From: a virus
Length of the DNA stretch: 34,490 nucleotides
Strand: one strand, 5' to 3'
IMG/VR virus record: IMGVR_UViG_3300049479_000029
Location: 1 to 34,490 of that record
The notes under the pieces were generated by a model, which saw only the letters and a program-made list of their open reading frames with translations, made no database searches and had not been told where the DNA came from. Below, piece after piece: positions 16,334-22,360 of this stretch; the stretch's first letter is position 1, and every line of letters starts with the position of its first letter. A program made the translations under genes and the position numbers.

Positions 16334-16577
16334 TGTCTCGCATAATCTTGAGTTCGTTAGACAGCTTGGTAATCACACCGTTCAGTTTAATGATCTTGTC
16401 TTTCAACCAATCATTCTCGGCACGGATGGCAGCCATCTCAACCGCATGAGCCAACACATTGTCACGTTCTTTCTTGACCTGTGTTAATTCTTTACGCAGT
16501 TCGATGATGTGGTCAATGGTTTCCATGTCTGCGTATCGTGCCATTGCCATGTCTCGTTTTGTCTCAAAGCCTACCAT
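16323..16577 (-). CDS. Coiled-coil hypothetical protein
   Basis: 84 residues, highly charged and helical, with two heptad segments (about 20-40 and 45-78) around L-R-K-E-L-T-Q-V-K-K-E-R and W-L-K-D-K-I-I-K-L. The ATG lies just inside the preceding membrane microprotein frame, so the start is translationally coupled. Internal ATGs at residues 10 and 12 are possible alternatives. It is part of a string of small early proteins with no recognised domain. Confidence 0.6.
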   Translation of the reverse strand: MVGFETKRDMAMARYADMETIDHIIELRKELTQVKKERDNVLAHAVEMAAIRAENDWLKDKIIKLNGVITKLSNELKIMRDNEE

Positions 16578-16665
16578 TTTGCCACATCCATATTACGAAG
16601 GTTAAAAATCCTGTGAACATATAGATTGCGAAGACAACGCCAGTGGTGTGATCGTCAACTGGCAT
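16564..16665 (-). CDS. Single-span membrane microprotein, 33 residues
   Basis: Begins M-P-V-D-D-H-T-T-G and continues with a hydrophobic stretch of about 20 residues (V-V-F-A-I-Y-M-F-T-G-F-L-T-F-V-I-W-M-W) before Q-N-G-R-L. It has a GAAGG site 5 bases upstream. It overlaps the end of the upstream gene by 11 bases and the start of the downstream gene by 14 bases, the same packing as the rest of the operon. A phage inner-membrane microprotein in an early operon could act in superinfection exclusion or host takeover, but this is speculation. Confidence 0.5.
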   Translation of the reverse strand: MPVDDHTTGVVFAIYMFTGFLTFVIWMWQNGRL

Positions 16666-16993
16666 CGGCCTTCACCGCGTCAGCTATGTTCTGTTTGGTC
16701 TCAGCAAGGTTCAACTTCCTCACATTGTCCGGCTCCTCATCTGCGAACTGAGCAGCGAATGTCGTGTAATTGACCAGATCAATCCAACTATCTGGCTTCG
16801 ATTTATTATGGCCGATCCTAGACATTTTTACTGCCATCATAACGATAGCGATGTCGTAAGAACTGATTGGTTTACCAGAGATTGCCGATGCAATCGTTGA
16901 GGCTCTTACGAATGACGAACTTAAATCGCCATACTCATTGCCACGCTGATTAACAATAGACTGTGCTGATTTTAATACGTCACTATGGTGCAT
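16655..16993 (-). CDS. DUF6378-like protein
   Basis: 112 residues from the ATG at 16993, which has an AAGGAAG ribosome site and overlaps the HNH gene by only 11 bases; a longer in-frame start is less likely. It begins M-H-H-S-D-V-L-K-S-A and has R-G-N-E-Y-G-D followed by D-I-A-I-V-M-M-A-V-K-M-S-R and D-S-W-I-D-L-V-N-Y. This is the pattern of a small phage family of unknown function annotated as DUF6378. The Y-G, K-x-x-R and D-x-x-D-x-x-N-Y arrangement recalls all-alpha pyrophosphohydrolase (MazG-like) helices, so a nucleotide-related role is possible but unproven. Confidence 0.65.
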   Translation of the reverse strand: MHHSDVLKSAQSIVNQRGNEYGDLSSSFVRASTIASAISGKPISSYDIAIVMMAVKMSRIGHNKSKPDSWIDLVNYTTFAAQFADEEPDNVRKLNLAETKQNIADAVKADAS

Positions 16994-17411
16994 CGGTGTT
17001 CTTCCTTGGTTTACGCTGAATAATTGTGCCATCTAATTTTCTCTTTAGCTTGCTTGATTTTCCGAATGGGAGCGGAGTTCGGGAGACTCTATTACCCAAG
17101 TGAAAAGCGCGTTGTCGCTTGGCTTTAGAAAGCCGCCTAATATCCTCTGTCGTTTTCCAGCGATGACAGGCGATGTGAGCCGGAGCGAGGTTATCACCAC
17201 CGTCTTCGCCTCCGAGCGAGATGGGTATGATGTGCTCAATCTCCCATTGTTCGTGGCCCAAGATTTTATCTTGGCATATATGACAGATGCCTTCGTGGTT
17301 AATGAATAGTTCTGCACGTAACTTCCTCGACTTTGTTTTCCTTACAGTCGCATCTCGGCTCTTGTCGTCGCCTCTGATGACTGTCTTTCTGAGAACCGCA
17401 TCCTGATCCAT
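16983..17411 (-). CDS. HNH endonuclease
   Basis: 142 residues. A first CxxC (C-H-I-C) near 43-46 is followed by E-I-E-H-I-I-P-I-S-L-G-G-E-D-G-G-D-N-L near 57-75 and A-H-I-A-C-H-R-W-K, giving the H-N-H core. Only one CxxC is fully conserved; the second metal pair is reduced to a single Cys. The tail is very basic, suiting DNA binding. In many phages an HNH nuclease lies beside the terminase, but here it lies in the recombination operon, next to ERF, so a recombination or host-DNA degradation role is as likely as packaging. It overlaps its upstream neighbour by 70 bases in another frame. Confidence 0.85.
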   Translation of the reverse strand: MDQDAVLRKTVIRGDDKSRDATVRKTKSRKLRAELFINHEGICHICQDKILGHEQWEIEHIIPISLGGEDGGDNLAPAHIACHRWKTTEDIRRLSKAKRQRAFHLGNRVSRTPLPFGKSSKLKRKLDGTIIQRKPRKNTDAP

Positions 17412-17653
17412 TCCATCTTCACCTTCAGAAGATTTGCTTCCTTGCGTGCCATGACCATCTTCTCGATATATTCATGCCACTCTGGATTAGCTTTGACTTC
17501 CATCTCTCTCTGGTTTACTGGCCTGTCGGCACCTAATTTAAGAACGCGCTGAGCAAACCAGTGGCTCTTTGTTTCTTCCATCAAGGCAGCGACGGAGTCT
17601 TGATGCACCCACTCCTTCGCCGCCAGCCTGTATTCCTCAGAGAGATTACTCAT
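17342..17653 (-). CDS. Recombination-associated hypothetical protein
   Basis: 103 residues, charged and helical, with P-V-N-Q-R-E-M-E-V-K-A near 46-55, then W-H-E-Y-I-E-K-M-V-x-A-R-x-x-A-N-L-L-K-V-K-M-E-W-I-R-M-R-F-S-E. Similar proteins commonly follow ERF or RecT genes in phages, which fits this place directly after ERF with an ATGA overlap. It may act as an accessory to the annealase. The start is fixed by the overlap. The final 70 bases also encode the start of the HNH protein. Confidence 0.6.
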   Translation of the reverse strand: MSNLSEEYRLAAKEWVHQDSVAALMEETKSHWFAQRVLKLGADRPVNQREMEVKANPEWHEYIEKMVMARKEANLLKVKMEWIRMRFSERQSSEATTRAEMRL

Positions 17654-18264
17654 TGAGTAAATTCCAACTCATCCCAAGCAACTGAATAAATCTCATTGAG
17701 AGAGTCTCGCCATGCTTGTGGCCAAGTCTCGGCTTCCTTTCTCAATTCAGATTTAACTTCCAGTAATTGCTTGCGGTTCTTCGCCCCTCGTATCATAGCC
17801 TCAACCTCTGGCCACCGATTAGGGTTTTCTTTCTTCAACGAATAAGACGACTTGGGCTTTTCATCGCCGCCTTTGAACTCAACCGATTGATCAAGATCAG
17901 GATCGTCACCTGTCTCAAGCCCCATGGTTTTTAAAAGGGCATACTTAACGGCATAACTCTGAGCCTTTCCCGGGCCTTTGTCTTGGTCATCAATGCCGTA
18001 ACCGAAAGCCTCAACGTCAAAGTAATCATTCGGCTCGTCGATGTTCACGAACCGCACGGTCATGTGGGCCTCAGTCCGGTTTCCAGTTTGGGAAGCAGAC
18101 GTATGAACCGGATAGTAAACGATACCAGCCTCAAGCAATGCTGGCCGCACCTTGGCAGTCACGGCATCATGGCTGACGATGCTATAGCGCATACCAGCCT
18201 TCTTCTCTTTCTGGATATAAGTTACTGCTTCCATTGCCTTCGCTAGGCGTTGATGAATGTTCAT
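17650..18264 (-). CDS. erf: ERF-family single-strand annealing protein
   Basis: 204 residues. Residues 1-125 carry the ERF pattern: M-N-I-H-Q-R-L-A-K-A-M, Y-S-I-V-S-H-D-A-V, H-M-T-V-R-F, the Y-G-I-D-D-Q-D-K-G-P-G-K-A-Q-S-Y-A-V-K-Y-A-L loop near 89-110 and L-E-T-G-D-D-P-D near 116-123. These proteins coat single-stranded DNA and anneal complementary strands, allowing recombination or circularisation of phage DNA without RecA. The C-terminal 70 residues are variable, as is usual. It overlaps both neighbours as ATGA. No exonuclease partner was recognised, apart from the HNH nuclease downstream. Confidence 0.88.
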   Translation of the reverse strand: MNIHQRLAKAMEAVTYIQKEKKAGMRYSIVSHDAVTAKVRPALLEAGIVYYPVHTSASQTGNRTEAHMTVRFVNIDEPNDYFDVEAFGYGIDDQDKGPGKAQSYAVKYALLKTMGLETGDDPDLDQSVEFKGGDEKPKSSYSLKKENPNRWPEVEAMIRGAKNRKQLLEVKSELRKEAETWPQAWRDSLNEIYSVAWDELEFTQ

Positions 18265-18488
18265 TGAATTGTGTCCTCTTCTTCTGTTTCTTCTTCGTCT
18301 TGATCAAGTTCGTCGCTAAATACATCGTCGATTGCTAGCTGCACTTCTTCGGCAGCCAGTATCACGTCTTCTATTACGGCTCTTAAGTCCTCATCTGATG
18401 GCGGCTCTTCGGCTGATAGCATTACGAAGAATGTATCAAGCTCGGCCAATAGTTCGTTACTCAGGTGGGCTAGTTCATTGAGTGTCAT
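18261..18488 (-). CDS. Small acidic protein, first gene of the leftward early operon
   Basis: 75 residues from the ATG at 18488, which follows a strong GGGGGA site. A longer in-frame version would start inside the promoter region and is less likely. The protein is strikingly acidic (over a third Asp/Glu, ending D-E-E-E-T-E-E-E-D-T-I-Q). Small very acidic early proteins can mimic DNA and block host nucleases or restriction enzymes, and the first position in the operon would suit that, but no family is recognised. Confidence 0.65.
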   Translation of the reverse strand: MTLNELAHLSNELLAELDTFFVMLSAEEPPSDEDLRAVIEDVILAAEEVQLAIDDVFSDELDQDEEETEEEDTIQ

Positions 18489-18571
18489 TAGTTCCCCCTT
18501 GACACATTGTGCATACACCGCTACGAATCACGATGTAGCCGAACGCTACATACACAAATGGAGATTGTCAA
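18489..18571. promoter_or_regulatory. Divergent early promoter/operator region
   Basis: An 83-base gap between the two early operons. On the plus strand a perfect TTGACA (18499-18504) is followed, 17 bases on, by TACGAA (18522-18527), a weak -10. A perfect inverted repeat ATGTAGC-N5-GCTACAT (18533-18539 and 18545-18551) lies just downstream, where a repressor would block the rightward promoter. A GAATC at 18525-18529 is a GANTC site overlapping the -10. The leftward promoter is not obvious. The Cro-like protein at 19288 or the winged-helix protein at 18572 are candidate binders (inference). Confidence 0.6.
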
Positions 18572-18919
18572 ATGAGTTTTATGGACGCTTTGAATAATGT
18601 GATGGCTATCCAAGAGCGGTATCTGTATCGGGAAAAGAGCCGCGATACTTCTATTGAGGCGGCGAGATCAGTAATACCAAGTATGTCAGAAACGCATGAG
18701 AAGGTTCTAAGCTATGCGTTTGACTGTGGGTATGGTGGGTTTACCGATGTCGAGATGGCTAATCACTTCGATTGCCTCACCAGCCATTACCGGAGCCGGA
18801 GAGCCCAGCTTACTGAGGCCGGATATATCGTAGCGACAGAGGTTCGTCGCCGCCATCCAGAGCGCGGTAATAATAGGGACCACATCGTCTGGAAGCACAA
18901 GGATTTCTTGAATGAGTAA
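18572..18919 (+). CDS. Winged-helix DNA-binding protein
   Basis: 115 residues. The first 40 are charged helix, followed by a winged-helix-like domain: E-K-V-L-S-Y-A-F, then F-T-D-V-E-M-A-N-H-F, S-H-Y-R-S-R-R-A-Q-L-T-E-A-G-Y-I as recognition helix and wing, then H-I-V-W-K-H-K. It is the first gene of the rightward early operon, immediately after the operator-like inverted repeat, so autoregulation is plausible. Similar small proteins occur in early regions of many phages and are often labelled helix-turn-helix protein. It overlaps the next gene by 8 bases. Confidence 0.65.
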   Translation: MSFMDALNNVMAIQERYLYREKSRDTSIEAARSVIPSMSETHEKVLSYAFDCGYGGFTDVEMANHFDCLTSHYRSRRAQLTEAGYIVATEVRRRHPERGNNRDHIVWKHKDFLNE

Positions 18920-19058
18920 GCAGTTAAAGGCCGAGATCGAAAGGCTTTGGAAGCACGTTCAGGAATTGAAAGAGAAGTTGATGGCAGAGCAGAAGATCAA
19001 CCTAGAACTAAAAGAACAGAACAAAAAACTGAAAGATGCACTAAAGGAGAAAGAGTAA
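18912..19058 (+). CDS. Small coiled-coil protein, 48 residues
   Basis: Begins M-S-K-Q-L-K-A-E-I-E-R-L-W and is an unbroken charged helix with heptad Leu/Ile, so a coiled coil throughout. It ends K-D-A-L-K-E-K-E, and the AAAGGAG that encodes this end also serves as ribosome site for the next gene, whose ATG shares one base with the stop (TAATG). Overlaps the winged-helix gene by 8 bases. No family recognised; possibly an oligomerisation or anti-host peptide. Confidence 0.55.
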   Translation: MSKQLKAEIERLWKHVQELKEKLMAEQKINLELKEQNKKLKDALKEKE

Positions 19059-19288
19059 TGGAGATCGTTGAAAAACTTCGCGCAACAGAAATGCGTGAAA
19101 CAGGACAAGAGCTTGGTGGCATCCCAATTACTAAGTTAACCCAAATAAATCCAGATGGGCCAGAAGCCGCCGACGAGATTGAGCGGTTGCGGGAAGCGTT
19201 GCAGAGCATCAAGAAAGTCCCAAACAGCGAAGCGGCCTACGGAATAATTCAAGTGTTTGTCGACGACGCGCTGAAGGAGAAAGAGTGA
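19058..19288 (+). CDS. Ea/Eae-like small early protein
   Basis: 76 residues from the ATG at 19058. A longer in-frame ORF starts at 18947, but the embedded ribosome site and TAATG overlap fix this start. It begins M-E-I-V-E-K-L-R, then has a middle rich in polar residues and a helix D-E-I-E-R-L-R-E-A-L, the motif typical of phage Ead/Eae-type early proteins of unknown role. It ends D-D-A-L-K-E-K-E, repeating the end of the previous gene, and again carries the AAGGAG for the next gene. Confidence 0.65.
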   Translation: MEIVEKLRATEMRETGQELGGIPITKLTQINPDGPEAADEIERLREALQSIKKVPNSEAAYGIIQVFVDDALKEKE

Positions 19289-19494
19289 TGGATATGGCTG
19301 AGTTTTTTCAAGCACTAGGTGGCCAGCGCGAGATCGCTCGTCGCCTACAAGTCGCGCCGTCTCTTCCGGCTCAATGGATCAGGCGCGGCAGCATTCCAAT
19401 CACGCATTGGAAGGGACTACTCAAGATGGCTGATGAGAAGAAGCTGAAAGTTTTTCTTCAGACGATCTATCAAATGTGTATTGACGGGAAGTAG
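19288..19494 (+). CDS. Cro/YdaS-like helix-turn-helix regulator
   Basis: 68 residues from the ATG at 19288 (overlapping the previous stop as TGATGG, with AAGGAG upstream). It has a Cro-type fold: A-E-F-F-Q-A-L-G-G-Q-R-E-I-A-R-R-L-Q-V-A-P-S-L-P-A-Q-W-I-R-R-G with W-I-x-R-G at the end of the recognition helix, and S-I-P-x-x-H-W helix. This resembles YdaS/Cro-type proteins that bind operators and switch early transcription. No partner CI-like repressor was found in the window. It is followed by a rho-independent terminator at 19548, so it closes the first rightward early transcript. Confidence 0.75.
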   Translation: MDMAEFFQALGGQREIARRLQVAPSLPAQWIRRGSIPITHWKGLLKMADEKKLKVFLQTIYQMCIDGK

Positions 19495-19547
19495 ATTGGT
19501 GGTAGCCTAAGAACTGCGCCTCTTGTTGAAGCGTTCCTCCCAGACTA

Positions 19548-19577
19548 GCCGGAGCCTAAAAACTCCGGCACATTTTT
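19548..19577 (+). terminator. Rho-independent terminator after the Cro-like gene
   Basis: A perfect 7-bp stem GCCGGAG / CTCCGGC (19548-19554 and 19563-19569) with an 8-base loop is followed by ACATTTTT. It would end or attenuate the transcript of the four small early genes before the 19588 gene, which starts 10 bases later. Because replication genes lie downstream, readthrough or antitermination is probably needed. Confidence 0.75.
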
Positions 19578-19587
19578 CGAGGCTGCT

Positions 19588-19836
19588 ATGGAACCGATAA
19601 TTCTTGCCTCTTCAATGATTATACTTGGACCGCACTTCTGTTTGGATCGTTCGATCATAGACAATAGCTTACGGTCTGAGTATCGAGAGGAGCCGCAAGA
19701 GCCGATTAGGATCGACGACAAGCTAGCGATCCAGTTCTATCGTGGCCCTGAGTCTTGGACGCTTGTGTTCATCCAGCCTGACGGCTCCGCTTGTATCGTC
19801 AACGCTGGGCGTGGATGGGAATTAACTAAGTCTTGA
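19588..19836 (+). CDS. Hypothetical protein upstream of RusA
   Basis: 82 residues. The N-terminus (M-E-P-I-I-L-A-S-S-M-I-I-L-G) is hydrophobic for about 14 residues, too short for a sure membrane span. The rest is a mixed alpha/beta domain with L-A-I-Q-F-Y-R-G-P-E-S-W-T-L-V-F-I-Q-P-D-G-S-A, a beta hairpin. It directly precedes the RusA start, overlapping it by 4 bases. Ribosome site weak. No family recognised. Confidence 0.55.
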   Translation: MEPIILASSMIILGPHFCLDRSIIDNSLRSEYREEPQEPIRIDDKLAIQFYRGPESWTLVFIQPDGSACIVNAGRGWELTKS

Positions 19837-20243
19837 TTGAATTAACTTGCGAATACCCACCGTCTGCGAACCGTCTGTTCCGGGCAGTCCCGGGCAGAGG
19901 CGTAATTAAGTCCAAGGTTTATCGTGATTGGTTAGAAATAAATCTGGGGATAACTCGTGGACAACTTAACAGCAAAATCACTGGTCAGTATGTAGTCGTA
20001 TTTGAGGCAGCAAGACCAGACAAAAGAAAGAGGGACATCGACAATCTAATCAAACCACTAATGGATTTAATCGTTCAGGCTGGAGCCGTCGAGGACGACA
20101 GCCTATGTGCAGAATTAACAGCTAAATGGGTGAACAATGGAAACGGCATACGCATATTCATACGAGAAGCACAAAGCCCTACGGGAGAAGTTCTATCCCT
20201 CGCGGCCAATCGTGCCAGTAAAGCCACAAGAGAAGCTGCCTGA
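19833..20243 (+). CDS. rusA: RusA-family Holliday junction resolvase
   Basis: 136 residues. It begins with the RusA signature P-P-S-A-N-R-L-F-R near residues 9-17, and contains D-K-R-K-R-D-I-D-N-L-I-K-P-L-M-D near 65-80 plus V-E-D-D-S near 87-91, which supply the acidic metal-binding residues. The enzyme cuts branched junctions made by recombination or replication so that DNA can be packaged. The start is a TTG overlapping the previous stop. The last 35 residues extend beyond the usual RusA end and overlap the next gene by 107 bases in another frame. Confidence 0.88.
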   Translation: MIELTCEYPPSANRLFRAVPGRGVIKSKVYRDWLEINLGITRGQLNSKITGQYVVVFEAARPDKRKRDIDNLIKPLMDLIVQAGAVEDDSLCAELTAKWVNNGNGIRIFIREAQSPTGEVLSLAANRASKATREAA

Positions 20244-20661
20244 GCCAATAGAGCCACCGAAGCCAGTAGTTAGAGACGTCATCAATCTAGCACCACAAGA
20301 GCCGGAAGAAGAGATTGCTCTCCGCGCCATGCTGGATCAGGTCTGGACTCAAATCTACGGCGAGAATGAGTTCCTTCGGAAGACAGCTTTCTTGATGAAG
20401 GGCTTCTCCGGTCGGCAGTCGGCTCGGTATGTGATCGCTAAGGTTCTCGTAAAGCACGGCATGACATTCATAGACGTGGCTGGCCAAGCCAAGAGCCAGA
20501 AGTTCGTTGATTGTAGGTTCGAGATTTACTATCGGCTGAGACGAGAACTTGGTCTGAGCCTGATGCAAGTTGGCCGGATGCTCAACAAGGACCACACCTC
20601 GGTCCTTCATGGCTACCGTAGGATGGAAGAGAAGATTGCTAACGGGTTCAAACTAGATTAA
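20137..20661 (+). CDS. DnaA domain IV-like DNA-binding protein
   Basis: 174 residues. The N-terminal 60 are Pro/Lys/Glu-rich and probably disordered. The C-terminal part (about 95-170) follows DnaA domain IV: F-V-D-C-R-F-E-I-Y-Y-R-L-R-R-E-L corresponds to the basic helix, L-S-L-M-Q-V-G-R-M-L to the HTH, and K-D-H-T-S-V-L-H-G to the DnaA signature (normally R-D-H-T-T-V-x-H-A). There is no AAA+ ATPase domain. It could bind DnaA-box-like sites at the phage origin or compete with host DnaA. The ATG has GGTGAA upstream and lies 107 bases inside rusA. Confidence 0.82.
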   Translation: METAYAYSYEKHKALREKFYPSRPIVPVKPQEKLPEPIEPPKPVVRDVINLAPQEPEEEIALRAMLDQVWTQIYGENEFLRKTAFLMKGFSGRQSARYVIAKVLVKHGMTFIDVAGQAKSQKFVDCRFEIYYRLRRELGLSLMQVGRMLNKDHTSVLHGYRRMEEKIANGFKLD

Positions 20662-20780
20662 AAAAAGATGAGGCGACTACCGCAATCCGCAAAACAGTAG
20701 CCGCCTCTAACCTACGTTCACGGCGTAGGTCGTGAGACTTTATAGTCTTCGACGGCCTCCGCTTCAATAGGAGTGCCACC
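20662..20780 (+). other. Structured intergenic leader with three successive hairpins
   Basis: No gene fits here. Three stem-loops follow one another: GAGGCGACTAC / GTAGCCGCCTC (20670-20680, 20697-20707; 11 bp with one mismatch), ACCTACG / CGTAGGT (20710-20716, 20724-20730; perfect) and a stem from 20729-20739 to 20744-20753 (ten pairs, one bulge, one wobble). Stems two and three share two bases, so they may be mutually exclusive at the base. On the minus strand the first stem is followed by a T7 run, like a terminator. TATAGT at 20741, 18 bases after TTCACG, is a possible plus-strand promoter. It lies just before the replication organiser gene. Confidence 0.55.
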
Positions 20781-21533
20781 ATGCCCCACAAGATAAGAAA
20801 TTGGGACGAGTTCCAACACTATAAAACGGGTCGCGCCGCGCCACCGTGGATCAAACTCTATCGTGATTTATTAAACGATGTTGAGTGGTTTGAATTGCCA
20901 GCCGAGGCAGCGAAGTTCTTGATCTCATGTTGGCTGATCGCTGCTGAAGGCAACGGTATTTTGCCTGATAACAAGGCCTTGGCTTTCCGATTGAGGATTA
21001 CCTTGAAAGAAACAGAGAAGTTTCTAAGACTCTGTAAACATTGGATTATTTGTGATGATAGCAACGTGCTAGCAAAAGGCTATCAAGATGCTAGCCCAGA
21101 AGAAGAAAGAGAAGAAGAAGTAGAAGAAGAAAGAGAAAAGATTATTCATCAACCGAAACAAGTTCGGTCGAAGGATAGTAAGTCTGATTTGTTTGATAAG
21201 TTTTGGCTTGGTTATCCAAGGAAGGTAGGCAAAGGAGCCGCAGAGAAAGCGTGGGTCAAAGCGGTGCAGAGCACGGAAGCAAGCGTCATCATAGCTTCCC
21301 TCGGGAGCCATAAGTTCTCAGAGGATATTAACTATATCCCTCACCCAGCCACTTGGTTGAACCAAAGGAGATGGGAGGATGTGCCCCCCGTGGGGAGTTC
21401 CCCCACCGCCGCACCAGTGAAATTGTTCCCTGATGGGACACCATGGAAACCCCTCGCCGAGATGACCGACGAGGAACGCAGAGCAAGAGTCGAACAATTC
21501 TGGAGAGAGCAACGTGCAAACACAGCAGTTTAA
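20781..21533 (+). CDS. Phage replication organiser (O/DnaD-like winged helix)
   Basis: 250 residues. It opens with N-W-D-E-F-Q-H-Y and P-P-W-I-K-L-Y-R-D-L-L, the typical start of phage replication proteins with an N-terminal winged helix (about 20-95). A Glu-rich linker follows (E-E-E-R-E-E-E-V-E-E-E, about 106-118). The C-terminal part has F-W-L-G-Y-P-R-K-V-G-K-G-A-A-E-K-A-W near 142-160 and P-H-P-A-T-W-L-N-Q-R-R-W near 187-198, a module shared by many phage replication/helicase-loading proteins. It probably binds the origin and recruits host DnaB. No helicase loader was recognised, so it may do both jobs. Ribosome site AGGAG. Confidence 0.8.
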   Translation: MPHKIRNWDEFQHYKTGRAAPPWIKLYRDLLNDVEWFELPAEAAKFLISCWLIAAEGNGILPDNKALAFRLRITLKETEKFLRLCKHWIICDDSNVLAKGYQDASPEEEREEEVEEEREKIIHQPKQVRSKDSKSDLFDKFWLGYPRKVGKGAAEKAWVKAVQSTEASVIIASLGSHKFSEDINYIPHPATWLNQRRWEDVPPVGSSPTAAPVKLFPDGTPWKPLAEMTDEERRARVEQFWREQRANTAV

Positions 21534-21915
21534 ACCACGCCACCCGATGCCAATCGAGGACGTTGAGGAACTAACCTATATGCTGAAGCTGCAAGGCATG
21601 AACTCGGATGCCATAGGTTTCATGGTTTCCGATGGGCCGGAGGCAGTGTCTTGGTGGCATTACTACATGAAGAAGGGCCGCCCGAGTAAGGCCGACGGGT
21701 TGTATCGCAGGCTTCTGGAAGGCAAGCCGTATATGGTGCCTGCTCAGTGGCCCGTTTGGTATGACACTAGCTACGACGAGCGCCATGGAGATACTAGTCA
21801 AAGATTGATTAAGCCGCCCCGAATTATGACCGCTCAGGAGAAGGCAAGGGTAAACGCCCTGATCGACGCCATGGCAGGCAAAGAGGATATACCCTCGGAA
21901 GCATTGGAATTTTAG
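21514..21915 (+). CDS. Hypothetical early protein
   Basis: 133 residues from a GTG start with GGAGAGAG 4 bases upstream, overlapping the replication organiser by 20 bases, so co-translated with it. The N-terminal half has V-E-E-L-T-Y-M-L-K-L-Q-G-M-N-S-D-A-I-G-F-M, which looks like a helix pair, then W-W-H-Y-Y-M-K-K-G-R-P-S-K-A-D-G-L-Y-R-R, a basic possible DNA-contacting segment. The middle is aromatic and Pro-rich. It may cooperate with the replication protein, but I recognise no family. Confidence 0.6.
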   Translation: MQTQQFKPRHPMPIEDVEELTYMLKLQGMNSDAIGFMVSDGPEAVSWWHYYMKKGRPSKADGLYRRLLEGKPYMVPAQWPVWYDTSYDERHGDTSQRLIKPPRIMTAQEKARVNALIDAMAGKEDIPSEALEF

Positions 21916-21957
21916 GGCCGCCCTGAGATTTGCCCACGGCATTTTTGGCCCGTCCGA

Positions 21958-21986
21958 TTGCGGCCATAACGCCATGTGGATATTGT
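21958..21986 (+). promoter_or_regulatory. Weak candidate promoter upstream of the 22021 gene
   Basis: In the 105-base gap 21916-22020, TTGCGG (21958) and TATTGT (21981) are spaced by 17 bases. Both are only partial matches. Upstream, TGCC-CAC-GGCA followed by TTTTT (about 21930-21946) could be a weak terminator for the preceding operon. Nothing else is visible in the gap. Confidence 0.25.
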
Positions 21987-22020
21987 AAACGGATTGCACA
22001 ATTTGAAAGGATCAAATGCA

Positions 22021-22305
22021 ATGACGACTCAAAAAAACATGGGCAAGATTTGGAAAAACCCCACCAAGAAAGAAGACAAGCATCCCGATCTCAAGGGCTA
22101 TATTTGGATTGATGGGGTGAAGTTTGACATTGGTGGGTGGCAACGCGAGGAAGATGGACGGACGTTCTATAGCCTCTCCGCCCGTCAATACGAGAACCCC
22201 GACAACCAAGGCATCGCAAAAACCGTGGCACGTGGTAGCTCACCAAGGGTTCAAGCTGATGGTTATTCATCCGCACATGATCTAAATGACGCGATACCGT
22301 TTTAA
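22021..22305 (+). CDS. Small hypothetical protein, last gene of the rightward early block
   Basis: 94 residues from the ATG at 22021, which has AAAGGA at good spacing; an in-frame ATG at 21976 has no ribosome site. The core is K-I-W-K-N-P-T-K-K, P-D-L-K-G-Y-I-W-I-D-G-V-K-F-D-I-G-G-W and F-Y-S-L-S-A-R, a compact beta-strand pattern like that of small phage and plasmid proteins of unknown function. The remaining C-terminal region is polar and ends D-A-I-P-F, an acidic-hydrophobic tip that recalls single-stranded DNA-binding protein tails. A DNA-binding role is possible but unproven. Confidence 0.6.
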   Translation: MTTQKNMGKIWKNPTKKEDKHPDLKGYIWIDGVKFDIGGWQREEDGRTFYSLSARQYENPDNQGIAKTVARGSSPRVQADGYSSAHDLNDAIPF

Positions 22306-22360
22306 ATCAATAGAAACGGGCCGCCATTGGCAAGCCTAATTTCCGATGGATGATTTCCTA

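Noticed and set aside
17342-17411. Shorter HNH gene beginning after the upstream gene
   Set aside because: The 70-base overlap fits the packing of this operon, and no better ribosome site is visible downstream before the conserved core.
20697-20708. Plus-strand rho-independent terminator after the DnaA-IV-like gene
   Set aside because: The hairpin is followed by TAACC and not a T run on the plus strand; only the minus strand has the T run.
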